From: Brachypodium distachyon
Taxonomy: Eukaryota > Streptophyta > Magnoliopsida > Poales > Poaceae
Direction: 5' to 3'
NCBI RefSeq assembly: GCF_000005505.3
Contig: NC_016135.3
Coordinates: 23,530,613-23,594,612, forward strand
Length of the DNA stretch: 64,000 nt
A model generated the notes under the pieces. That model was not told the DNA's origin. It searched no databases and saw nothing but the letters and a program-made list of their open reading frames with translations. Made by a program: the position numbers and the translations under genes. Of this stretch, positions 35,315 to 46,512 are shown piece after piece; the first letter of the stretch is position 1; each line of letters begins with the position of its first letter.

Positions 35315-36500
35315 TTAGTGGTACCCAATCGGGGCAGGCGTCTCCTTGAGCGTCAATCCCTGGTAATGGATATCCTGCACGAATAATCAATAAAACCAAA
35401 GAAACCAAATCAATCACTTCGTTCCCCACATTGCATATAATCTGTTCAGCAATTGATCCAAAATGCGCATAACAACGTACCGAGGCATAATGATTGGCGT
35501 CGCGGTGATGCGCCTCGTCGGCGCGGATGACGGTGACGACGTCCTTGAGCGTGGCGTCGGCCGGCAGGCGCCAGTAGTCGATAGCAATGGCCGGCGCAGG
35601 AGTGTTCTCGATCTTCCCTGCTTCCAAATCCTTGAGGTATTCGGTATACGAGTGCACGGCCTCTTCTTCAAGGTAGCCCACGAACCTGTGCGCGAACTTG
35701 GGGGAAACCAGGTAGCCGACGAAGTAGGCGTTGACGAAGACCCCCTGCGCGGCCATCACGAGCGCTCGCTCCCACCAGTTGGGCTGCGTCACCTCCAGGA
35801 AGGTCATGAGGTGCATCCGCTCGTTCTCGGCTTCTTCCATGAGCGCCCGGATCCAGCCGCCGCTGTGCTCGAAGCGCCGGAGCGAGCGTAAGTGGAGAAG
35901 CATGCCGCCCACCATGGGAGGAACCGCGGCTACTGTTTCTAGCAGCAGCGCGTGGCTCGCGTGCCGGCGCTGGAAGAAGAGGTCCATGGGCACCCGGAGC
36001 GACCTCACGGCGTAGTAGGCCACCTTGTCCGGGACCGACTTGGGCTTGTGGTGCTTCTCCATGTCGATCGACGTGTCCGCCCTGTACGTGTCCCATGGCT
36101 GCACATAGACACACAAATTTAACACCGTGGACACATCTTACAAAGCCAAAAATGAAGCTGTTGAGAAGTGTGTGTGTGTGCGTACCGTGAAGCAGAACCA
36201 CGGCCACTCGGTGCCGTCCGGCTTGACGAGCTTCCGTGACTCGATGCCCCAGTAGCTGACCACGGACTTGGTCTTGCTCTGCTCCGGGGTCGCGGCGGAA
36301 TCCGTCTTTGCGGCGGCGCTGGCGCCTTCTTTGGCATCCGGGGCGGCGGAGGCTGTGCTGGCCATCCGGGCGGGGAGAATCCTGGCGGCCGCGGGCGCCA
36401 TGATGCTCCTCGCGGCGAGCCCGGACGCCGGCTCCGCGGCGGCGAACAGGCGGGGGCCCAGGTGGCGCAGAAGCGTGGCTCCGGCCATTCGAGAGCTCAT
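35315..36500 (-). CDS. mitochondrial alternative oxidase, AOX1b/AOX1d type, copy B
   Basis: Three exons (36500-36186, 36098-35481, 35374-35315) encode 330 residues, with the same fused middle exon as copy A. CysI is kept (WPWFCF), CysII is Ser (RRHASHALL), and the [10 protein letters not shown] variant is present. Diiron ligand motifs are intact. Differences from copy A: a longer Ala/Ser-rich linker in the presequence region, [14 protein letters not shown] in place of [24 protein letters not shown] in place of [10 protein letters not shown], and a Thr codon (ACG) at the last position of exon 1 where the other two copies have Arg (AGG) before PW. The donor after it is still GT. It is the first gene, in transcription order, of the array. 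It appears functional, though the Arg-to-Thr and Phe-to-Val changes fall in well-conserved positions. Confidence 0.94.
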
Positions 36501-36652
36501 GGTGGTGGTGATCGGAAAGCTTGATGGTCGGATCGAATGGCGGAAGCGTGTGGTTATCTGTGTTTGTTGGCGGCGTGTGAAGGTCAAGGAACTGACTTGT
36601 GTTTGGTGTTACTCTGACAATGGATGGAACAGAGCTTCTCGTATGGGGGCGG

Positions 36653-36659
36653 TTTTATA
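36653..36659 (-). promoter_or_regulatory. TATA box of AOX copy B
   Basis: TATAAAA within CCCCTATAAAACCG on the minus strand, about 155 bp upstream of the ATG. Confidence 0.55.
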
Positions 36660-37305
36660 GGGGCGCCCCTCACGGGTCACGGCAACTTCGTCTTGGCGGG
36701 CTCGGCCGGAACGTTGCTTCCTGTAATGTTGCTTCCATGTTAGTACTGGAGTGCCAGACGACCACAGACATGTGAGCGCTTGTCCAACAGCTGAGAAGTT
36801 CCAAATTAATTGTTCTTACGGAGTGTAATATATTTTGTTGTGGGGTCAGGGGCTGCTAAGAGAGACGCCCTTTAATTAAGTTAATCAAGAAAAGGGGTAA
36901 ACATATTTAATCTGAGACAGTGTACCGCGCAGCGCGCATCAATAATGAGTATCGCCAGGCTCGGCCGGCTCGCTGCTTCCCGGATAGAGCAAGCAGCGCC
37001 GCCCGTGTTTATTTTAACTCCGTGCCGTGCAAGTGTCTGTCTGTCTGGCTGACTAGTAGCGGACCGCCGTGGAACGGTCTCGCCTTGGACGGCTTCCGGG
37101 GGTGTTCGCGAGACATCGTTGACGTAGTTTGTTGGCGTCAGGTTATACGATCCGGACACGAATGCCATGGGAACTTGACCGCGGCCGTCGATCCCTTATG
37201 TGGCGTGGATGCCACGGGTGGTCGCCTTTGGAGGTCAATCGGAGCAGGCGACTTGACAATTCGCCGTGGCTGGGAAGTTGGAGAAGAAAGGTCCCGTGGA
37301 ATACA

Positions 37306-37313
37306 TCACGTGC
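37306..37313. promoter_or_regulatory. G-box upstream of AOX copy B
   Basis: TCACGTGC, 806 bp upstream of the ATG, aligned with the same motif in copy A. Confidence 0.45.
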
Positions 37314-37424
37314 ACCCGCGGCAAAACGGGTACGTTGAACCGAACCACAAGTTGAGCGTTTCAAAAGCGAAAGAAGACGAAACCAAGCAGGTATTGATTG
37401 GGTGGAGTAGTCGTGAACTTGGAA

Positions 37425-38070
37425 AGCAAGTACTGGTTGGAATAAAAAAACTGTCACTTGGAGATAACTATTCTTTGTCGTTCTAGAGAAGTATAGGGCT
37501 CTACTTTTATTTCGAGGCAGCAATCATGCGGCGACAACATACAGTTTTCACGTATCCTAGAGAGTTACGGGACCTTTTGGGGTTGTCCTACGTACTATTG
37601 TTCCCGATGAAATCTGTGGAATCCCACCAGGCAGAGGTCGTTCAGCATTTATCTTGAACTAATGAAAACATCAGTTTTTTTTTTTGGACTCCGGTTCGAA
37701 AAAAAAACCCATCAGTTTACAGAACAGTGGCACCAATCCCTGTTAGGGCCTCTCTGATTTGCAGAAGAAGAAAAATCCGGCAAATCAAACAGAGGCCTTA
37801 AACTTATGATGGAGTTAAGAATTGGGCATTTTTTGTATTCCGAGCCAGGTATGTTTCCAAATTTATCATGTACTCAGTTTCAAATGAACTGTAGCTGCCT
37901 ATAGAATACACAAGCAATGTTGCCATGAAAAGAGGAGCAGCATCGGGTATTCCTGGACGCAAATCGTAGCAGAACAAAGTTATAGGAGAGCACTTAGAAT
38001 GAAACAAAAAAATGTTTCATTGAGAACAAGCATCAGCTCTGACAATATACATCGCCCAAAACATTTACAT
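37425..38070. other. spacer, no gene
   Basis: AT-rich with short poly-T and poly-A runs (37674-37710). It contains the far upstream flank of AOX copy B and probably the 3' UTR of the membrane protein gene, which ends at 38071. Confidence 0.4.
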
Positions 38071-41000
38071 TTACAGGAACCTCTCCATGAGTTCATAGTC
38101 TACCAAAAGTTCTTTCAACCCAATCATTTTGCTGTACTGCAAAGTAACCCAGCCAACAAAAGATACATATGCTACAAGAAGACAGGCTCGCTTGAAACAA
38201 TAAGCAAACACCCTGATGCTGTGCTTGCTTACAGCCCACCTGGCAGCAGCAAAGAACACTCCTCGGAAGCTTCTCAATACTATAGTGATGAACAGAGAAC
38301 TCAACACGCCAGCCACAACCCCTGCTGCTATGTATCCAAGCATACGTCCTGAACTGAAATCTTCTGACATGTACAACTTTGAAAACCTGCCATGTTTTGA
38401 TCTTGAGTTACATAGATGGAAAATGAAACATGGAAGATAAACTGATAAATGACCATTAGAAGAAGAGAAGAATAAAAAAGTAATCATCGTAACTAAGAAA
38501 AATTTGTATCACAAACATTAAAAGCCATTTAGAAACAAAGTTTCCAGTGGTTTGTATCCTGAGTACGCACTAGAACTTTGTTGCATGTTTGTGGCATCTC
38601 AGCCAGTACTACACAAACACATCAGAACTTCAATTGTATATATCTTTCTGCTTGCAAGGAATAGACTACCGAATCAGAATAGCTCAAATGTTGTTAGATT
38701 ACATAGAGCTGTTTCTCATATTTAAGAGAACTATGTTGTAATTTCATGACCGAAGTTCCGAAACCACAAAGAGAATTTTGAACCAGATTTGAACAGATCT
38801 TCAAAGGGGTGATCAATCAACAGAGGTGGATGAAGAAACCAAGAAGAACACTCTACCAAACAAACATGAACTAATAACAGAAGAAGTCAACGTAGTGCCG
38901 GTATGTTGTGAGGAAGGAATCAGCGGCAGAGCTCACGTGTGGATCTTCCAGATCTGGAGGAGGTACATGGAAGAGAGACAGGGGATGGTGGTTGTCTTCA
39001 ATGGCAGCAGGTGTCAGCAACTCCGGCAGCTCGTTCCCGGCGCCAGGCGCGCCGCGCGAAGAGCTTCTCTTCCTGATTTGGAAGCAGCACGAGGACGGCG
39101 ACTGGTGATTGTCTTCGACGGCCGCCAACGAGCTGCAAGGAGGGAAGGTGACGGCGGGCTTTGGAGCAGCCGGTGAATGGCGAGCAGGGGAGGCAACGGT
39201 GTGTCGCAGTGGTTAGGGAGGCCATGACAGAGGCAGAGATCGAGCCAGGAGCATCCTGGAGGGGTTCAGGGAGAGAGGCGCACAGGATCGATCGACTCAT
39301 TATTCGCATGGGTTACCATGCTAGGAGTCGTATTGTCAAACAAGATACGATTACCTGCTTTTCTTAACTGAGGTTACACATCAGCAATTTGCTTAGTTGG
39401 CAGGTTTAAGATACAGTACAACGTGTAGCACTGGAAGCTCCCTGACCCATGCTTGCATACATGCGGATTCTGTACTCTGTAGGCAAGGGTTAATAACTTC
39501 CTAGTGTTTGCGTTTAAAATAGGGCAGTTTTCAAAATAAAATACAAGATACAAAACTATCCTAGCCGATAAGAAGTAAAGCACAGAACTAGTCAGAATTC
39601 CAGAGCAATAAGCACTGGCATCTGATGGAGGAAATGTGGATTAACATGATATATCACGTTATGAGGAAGGTAATGCAGTGCTCATGTAGCATGTGGGAAT
39701 TCAGAGGAGCATATATACTCACAGTATAAATATCCTGTTCAGCATTTCACTTATCGAAGGTTCTTCGGCTGTGCAATTGAAGAGCTTGTCTGAATAAATA
39801 TCAGCTTTGGCACTCCCCAGGGTGTATTTGCAACTGTATGATTCATTGACCTACAACAAAAGGTCGTAATAAATTGGCAATGTGGAAAAGGGACTGCCTC
39901 TTGATAACTAAACGGCATGCAAATAACTGACGATTTCAAAGAGCACTAAGGGAGAACTTTTAAGTACATCCGATGTGAACAAGATGTTTCACGGTAGAGT
40001 ACCTTGAATTTCGCTGTTGTTGACCATGCAGCACCAAAATCAGGTCGGCAATTCTGAGGAAGAGCCTCTTTTGGAGCCTCTGCCATTGCATAAGATATTT
40101 GGCCAGAAAAATATTCTGTGTATTCAACCTACAATAACAATCCATGACCCAAATGATAACAAATTAATTAACTGAACACATATAGCAATCCTCATGACTA
40201 CTTATAGTAAGCTGAAAGGCTGCTGACAGGCTGTGCACAACCGCAAGTTGATGTGGAAATGCAAATAAGTTATATCATTCTTTGCAGGTCTTTTATGCAT
40301 AAACCAGAAACTAATCCTAGAATCCGTTCATCAATTGTTGGGGGTTGAGTTGAGGGCACATAAAAGGCATTAAAGATATGTATTTATCGGTATCTGTTTA
40401 AACCATTGTTCAAGAAATCAGACGATTCAGCGATTAATCGCTGATCAGCAGGGCACCGTGTAGAATAACGCTAATCGTAGGAGTTAATCGCCCAGGCTGA
40501 TTAATCGATCTGACAAACGATTAATAGGCTGATTCCCCATTAATCGTGGTGGGCCCAATTAAATTTCTGTCCCAAAATACACAGAATTTCCTTTCCCTTC
40601 CCAATTCTCGCTGCCCGATACCCTTTCGTTCTAGGTCAGGAGACCACACCGCCGCCCCGGATTCACCCCGCCGCCGGCGCTCGGATCTAGGCTGCTGGCT
40701 CGTCTCCTCCTCCCCCCCCCCCCCCCAACCCCCCACACACATGGCACTGCTCTCCTCGGCCAGCCCCTGCAGCCTCCGCCGCCAGCAGTCTCCGCCGGCC
40801 ACCCCAGCGCCATAAGCATCTCCGCCAGCCCCTGCTCGAAGACCTGCTGCTACAGGTATGTCCTCCATCCTCTCCCTCTCATTCTCTGCTGCTGCTGCTG
40901 TTTCCCAAGCTTCCCAAGCTGCTGCTGCCTCCTTCTCGGACCGATTAAACCGATTAATTGGTCCGAAATCCGATTAATCACTAATCCCTACCTGACTGAG

Positions 41001-42660
41001 CAGTTACCGATTTCTTGAACAACGGTTTAAACCATAGTTAACAGATTCATGGCTTGCTCGGTTTCTGATCCACGCTTTCTACGAACCAAGTTTGATGATG
41101 GTGGTGGTGGTTGGGGGAGGGGGGCAGGGGGGGGGGGGTGTTACATGTGTTACATGTCCGATTCAAGAATCGGAAATTGGGGTTGGCGAATCGATCAGAC
41201 AACCATCGAAGATCCTAAATACTGGGCAATAAAAAAGAGAGAATAAATAGAGGCCTCAAGTAACGTCAGCCCAGCCCAATTAGCTAGCCCACATGCAAAG
41301 TCACTTACACAGCTCCTAGAAAGAAAACCTAAATCAGCGCAGGCTCTCCCCATCCTCCTTGGCTCCTGCTGATCGCCACCACACTCTACCATCTGCTTTA
41401 TGGAAGTACGGCTCCTGCTACCTCCACCTTGCCATCCTCCACTAAATCTCTCGTAGTTCATACCTTTTCCCCTTCTCCACAAGGATGCCCCAGCAATGTT
41501 TGTGCTAATCCCCACGGCACCAGCTCGCGGCGCCACGGTCGAGTACTAGCGATGGCTAAAGAGGTGTTCGCTTAATTACTAGATATAGTCGGAGGTCCAT
41601 CCTTATACCAAATTGGCCAAAGAATCATTCGAATCAAGGCGAATTCAAACCCTGATAAAGATTGATCGTTTGGGATTGGAGTTCAACGATGGTTGCAGCG
41701 AATCTGGTAACTATGGTTCAAACAAAATCAGCTTAAATCTAGAGAGTTGAATGCGAGAATACCTAGTTAACACTAGACCTACAACTTACCTGTTGTTGTG
41801 CTTGTACAAGAAGATAAAGCAAGTGAAAATTTAAACCAATCAGGCAGATTTAACAACAATTTTAGAAGTTCTCCTTAAAAAGTAGGATCGACTTAAATTC
41901 TCACCTGGAAAACTGATGCCCAGTAGTAGTCATCATGGCAACGGTATCTTCTATTACTTGACGGGTAGAATACATGCTTAGCTCTATAGTTCAACAGTCC
42001 GAGCTCACAAACCTTTGATGACCTAATGTCCACGCCTACAATGTGCCAACAACCACATTAAGCTAAATCAGTCCAGGTCTGATCGATACATTTCGATCTA
42101 AACAGGGGGGAAAGGGAAAGTAATCCCCTAAGCTTCCTAACTGTGGTACACTAGAATAAAGATCAAGTAAACATCATACTAATAGTGATATCACAATCCA
42201 GATCCTAACACACCAATTCAGCAACAAGTAGCTCTTGACTTAGTGGAACAAATGGTGAAGTGTACATAAAATGGAACAGATACTACAATTTGCAGCAAGC
42301 TATTCAGGCTAAACACCGAAGTAGCTAATTCGCACGCTTATTTCGACAACCTGGGTCAATTTATAAGCTCTAGAAACAGCTGCGAGTCAAGGGGTGGAAG
42401 GGAAGGAATAATGGCACACCGGTAGAGAGGATGCGGCAGGTGGAGGGCATGGAGACGGATGCGGAGGAGGAGAGTCCGCCGAGGGCTAGGCCCGCGAGTC
42501 CGACGAGAAAGGAGAAGAGGAATGACGCCGCGATGGGGAAGGCCATCCCGAGGGCGCCGCGGACCACGGTCCCGCGCCGCCGCCTGCTCCCCTCCGCTGG
42601 CTCTGAACCATCGCCCGCGGCGGCCCGTGGTTGCACGGGCTCTGCTGCCGAGGGATCCAT
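38071..42660 (-). CDS. multi-pass membrane protein of unknown function, plant-specific type
   Basis: Five exons assembled by hand on the minus strand: 42660-42420, 42035-41905, 40128-40003, 39850-39723 and 38386-38071. They give 313 residues with matching phases and GT-AG ends. The N-terminus (MDPSAAEPVQPR) is cytosol-like and is followed by a membrane span (GMAFPIAASFLFSFLVGLAG). A Cys-bearing middle region follows: CRILSTGVDIRSSKVCELG, CHDDYYWASVF, VEYTEYFSGQISYAMAEAP, LPQNCRPDFGAAW and NESYSCKYTLG. The C-terminal part has two spans (GYIAAGVVAGVLSSLFITIV and RACLLVAYVSFVGWVTLQYS). Evenly spaced Cys between the spans suggest disulfides in a lumenal or extracellular domain. I recall uncharacterised plant proteins with the same blocks but no function. 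Introns 2 and 4 are swollen by insertions. Exon 1 could start at an earlier ATG in the same frame. Confidence 0.8.
38820..39360. other. GC-rich insertion-like segment in intron 4
   Basis: A GC-rich block inside an otherwise AT-rich intron. Short ORFs occur in both directions but none resembles a known protein. Its sharp compositional edges suggest an inserted mobile or captured segment, but I could not find terminal repeats. Confidence 0.35.
40404..41024. mobile_element. non-autonomous hAT-like element in intron 2
   Basis: The ends are inverted: left CATTGTTCAAGAAATC, right GATTTCTTGAACAACG (reverse complement CGTTGTTCAAGAAATC). Both are flanked by the 8-bp word GTTTAAAC (40396-40403 and 41025-41032), the length of a hAT target-site duplication; because that word is palindromic it could instead be part of the ends. 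Sub-terminal GATTAATCG repeats occur on both sides. The GC-rich centre (about 40610-40930) has CTG and poly-C tracts and no recognisable transposase. Confidence 0.7.
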
Positions 42661-44387
42661 CAATTGGATGGGCGATCCATCATCGGGAGGCCGGCAAGCG
42701 GCGGTCGCCGGAAGCCGGCGGTGGGGGAAGGTGCAGGTGGAATTGTGGCCTCGGGCCTCGGGGGCCACGGATGGTTGGAAGTGAGCGTTTGCGGCCGCAG
42801 TTTTCCTGGGCTTCGGCGGTTGCCGCCGGCAACTTTGGAAGGCTATTTGGGCCATATGTGGAGGCCTGTCAAGCATAGTCAATTGACAAGGAGATTTCGG
42901 CGGTTTCCTCTATGATTTGTTCTTAATTAATTTTTATTTTCGTTTGTCTTTTGCATTTGCAAATCCCCTTACAAAAAGTAGAGAAGAAGTGAAGAACTTT
43001 CTCCCAGAAAGGTAAAGTGGAATTTTTGGGGCAGAGAGAACAATTGCGTCGAAGACAAAGAGCATTTGACAACTTCAGATGCATCGTCCTTAACGTTGTC
43101 TCTTAAGCATCTGAGATGTTTTAGATAAAACTGTCCGAAAGTATTTTATCTTGCGAGTTGACCGTAGCTCGACAAGGACCAATACATCCAGTTTTAAGTT
43201 TCAGACTTGTCATGAGTTTAACCAAATCTGTCGGTTCAGTCTTCCGTCGGTGCTCATACGGATAAGGTGTATGTTCGTGCGTTCAAAGAGTTAGTGTATG
43301 TACGTGTTGGTGAACGTCTGCAATTGTACCGTGTTTGCTAAGAGAAGTATTTCATCTTGTACTCCATCTACTTTTCACAAAGGCTGGCCTATTGATTTCG
43401 TTAAGGCAAAGTTTTTACAAAAAGTTACTTTGTTAGTTCGTACTTTATATGATATGAAATCACAATTTTTAACAACAACTTTTGAAGACGAATATACTGA
43501 TATAAATTTCATGTCTGAAAAACACAAATTAATAAAGTAATCCTAGCGAAACCAAATATGCCAACTTTGTGAAAAGGAGGAGCATATTGCATAGACTAAA
43601 TACTTTTAAAAAAAATTAAACGGTAAGAGCTGCACGATTGCAGTCCGAAAGTATATAGATATATAATTTTACAAAGTGAAACATCAGAGTGCGAACTTCG
43701 AGGATTGCCTTCGAAGTTAAACTGTAAGAGCACACCTGTTTGGCTGACCATCCAACCTATGTTTGGTTCTGTGCATAGACTAAATACTTTATTACATGAA
43801 TTGGACGATGAGTGCGAGATCTAATGATTTATTAATAGTTTGGTACACACGATATTCAGAATAAGAGATGGTTCCATTCTCTCTACTTCTTAAATCTATG
43901 ATGCATAGAATTTTGACACCCAAGGTAGCGTCAAGGTTGGAGTATTAAAAACAATATGTTTTCAACCACCTTTTCTCGGGATGTCAGAAGGAACCACTTG
44001 TCTGATGATGATCGTTCTCATGAGAACACTGAATCAAACAATAGCTATGTTGTTTTTAACATATGCAATGTAATACATATACTATTTTAATATTATTTTG
44101 TGCATGTAAAAGTTTGTATTATCGTGGTGATTCTTTCATATATGTTAGGAATCTTTCACATGGAAATTTGTTTCCAACTAAAAAAGCTCGCGTCATGATG
44201 ACCGGTTTATTTCCAGGCCGTGCAATCTTTTTCCCAAAGACGGAAACATCTTCTACAGAAATGAGATCTACCAATATGTAAGATTGGGCTACATCAAGAA
44301 GATTACATTTTTAATCAATTAGTGGTGGGCTGAAAACTCAAGCGCCATGTGTGAGAAGATTTCTTCATGGTCGACCCGTGGCACCGG

Positions 44388-44610
44388 GCACACGGTTTTG
44401 TTTCCAATACCAACATCCGCACACGGTTTTGTTTCCAATACCGACAACCATTGATATAGGCCTCACTTACCATATCCTTCATTTTTCTTCTCAAGCCTCT
44501 TCTTCGTTCTCGTCTTATCTCTCTTCTTTGTAGCCAGATCCACTAAAATATGAGCGTCCAAGAGTCTTCGCTCTCGCCTCTTCTCTCTTCTTTGTAGTCA
44601 GATCCACTAT
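44388..44610. repeat. short direct repeats
   Basis: A 31-bp unit (GCACACGGTTTTGTTTCCAA start) is present twice in tandem at 44388 and 44419. A second word, CTCTTCTTTGTAG(C/T)CAGATCC, occurs at about 44520 and 44584. The repeats are non-coding. Confidence 0.75.
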
Positions 44611-45677
44611 ATGTGAGTCGCCGCACCATCTATGCTCTCTCTCAACAGGGTCGCCCCATCAAACATGGCTTTGGCTAGCCATCTCGTCCATGATAGATCT
44701 GGATTATCCTCCCTTCTTACTCTTTTCTTCCCCAATGTTAGGAGGTCCAGAAGCACCGCTGCAATGGTCCCCGTCATCTATCATGGCCATCCACGGCGGC
44801 TGGAGGAGGTACGGGTGGTATAGATCTGGGGCCTTTTCATTTCATTGCGAATTTTTGGATGTTTTTCCGTAGCGGATGGGGAGGGGGATGTGGAAGAAGG
44901 TTATCAGGTAACCTAGCTGAAAGTTAAAAGGAATTAGTTCTCACCATGCAAAAAATACTTGGAATCTCTAGTCTTAACGGCAAAATTTGCTTGAATCTAG
45001 TAGAAAGTTCAACAATACATGGCTTAGATCTGATTTTCCAGTTGGAAATTTCTATGGGTTTAGCCAAAAGTTCAAAAAAGAGAGAGCTGAAGTTATTTTA
45101 ACTTGGAGATGTGTGTCTAGACTTTAAGTTTGTGTTCATCATCTCCAGTTCTTTGCTTTGATTTCTCACATCCTATGGCAACCCACTGGAGATGACGCCG
45201 GAAGGAGGAAGAAGTATGGAGAGGAAAAAAGTGATGGCTAGGGTGCCCCTCACTCTTCCACACGTTCAGACAAAGAACGAGCGGAAAATATTTGGAAGGT
45301 AGCATTGCGACGCTAGCCAGAATTTGGCAGCCCCGTGCCATGTGAGTAAACTCTTTTCTGTTCCTTGTTCTTCTTCAGTTTGATTATTGTGATGATATGC
45401 CAAATATTTATTTATTCCTATATTTTATATGAGAAGTTTATTTTCTGTTTTCATATGAACTGAGATCCGGTGCCATGCGATACTTGTCATAGGGTCGCCG
45501 ACCGCCGGCCCCCCATATGTCACGTAACGTACGTCACGGGAACCGTGCGTGTATCATACATAAAACCCCAGCAGTAAGATACATAGAGGTTACCAATGAA
45601 TTCAACCTACTGAATTACATATACTTAATTAACTACTTTATCCAAAAGCTGGAGCTATTTGAAAGAAACGTGGGTAA

Positions 45678-46067
45678 TACCCCCTCCATTCCAAACTCCA
45701 TAGTACTCAAAGTTCTTAAATTTGACCAAGTTTATAGTGCAATTATCAATTTCTACAACTCTAAATTAGTTTTATTAAATCCGTTTTGATATATATCTTT
45801 GTACGGAGTAGTATACTTATTGGCCATTGTAAATAGAGAGTGTCTATTTCTCAATCGATTTAGAAAGAGTTATTTCTTAGTCGACAATCATAACCATCAG
45901 ATTGAGATTTTCACTCTTTCTAGTCGCATGGATTTTGCTCGAATCTCAATGATTGGACCACTCGATTGTAAATATTATTTTTTGAGGAAAAAAACCCGTA
46001 GTAAATATTAGCGGTACTCCTATTTTTAAATATATGTTTGGTCTATTTTTTTGGAACAGAGGGAATA
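45678..46067. repeat. Stowaway-type MITE, possibly composite
   Basis: The ends CCCCCTCCATTCCAAA and TTTGGAACAGAGGGAA are inverted and flanked by TA. A second end-like motif (GTACGGAGTA, about 45800-45809) inside suggests one element nested in or abutting another. Internal TTTGACCAAGTTTATAG is typical of grass Stowaway families. Confidence 0.6.
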
Positions 46068-46512
46068 CATTTTAACGCAGCTTACCAATTTCCATCCCCG
46101 TACACCACCGCACATCACCCTCACCTATTAGCCCTGCATCGCTTCGAACCTCATATGCCAACATACTTGCATACAGACACTAGTTCAGTGCTTCCTTAGC
46201 AAAGCCCAACCAGCCATAAATGTGCAAACACAGAACCAATCTGAACCAACGAATAAACCGAATTGGTGCCTTACAAAGGTGAACTAAGACAACCACAGGT
46301 AAGCATATCAAGTTTATACATGCCAACAGTCTACACGAAACAGAGGAGCACATCTAGATACCACTATCACACAAAAGCTCCGGATTTCACTTTCACCAAG
46401 CCAAATCTGCAAAGCACCACTGTCACCATTCCCTTCCACGGTTCCACGACCTATCCGGCTATATCCCTCCCTCCTTCACACTCTATTCGCCATTATCTCC
46501 CTTTATTATCAG

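Larger units (their letters stand above)
35020..37424. repeat. AOX segmental duplication, copy B
   Basis: Partner of 30870-33302. Boundaries were judged by where alignable words stop: left near TTCAAAAGCTTTCCT (about 35030), right near CAAGCAGGTATTGATTGG and GAACTTGG (about 37424). The offset between copies is about 4.15 kb. Confidence 0.85.
42661..46512. other. intergenic region with repeats
   Basis: No gene recognised in 3.9 kb. 42661-42900 is the promoter/leader of the minus-strand membrane protein gene. 43000-44340 is AT-rich. 44380-44620 has tandem repeats, 45678-46067 a Stowaway element, and 46070-46512 probably the 3' flank of the BRX-like gene. Confidence 0.5.

Noticed and set aside
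42370..42882. Longer N-terminal frame of the membrane protein beginning at 42882
   Set aside because: The extension before MDPSAAEP is low-complexity and leader-like; the later ATG gives a normal cytosolic start. The longer form cannot be fully excluded.
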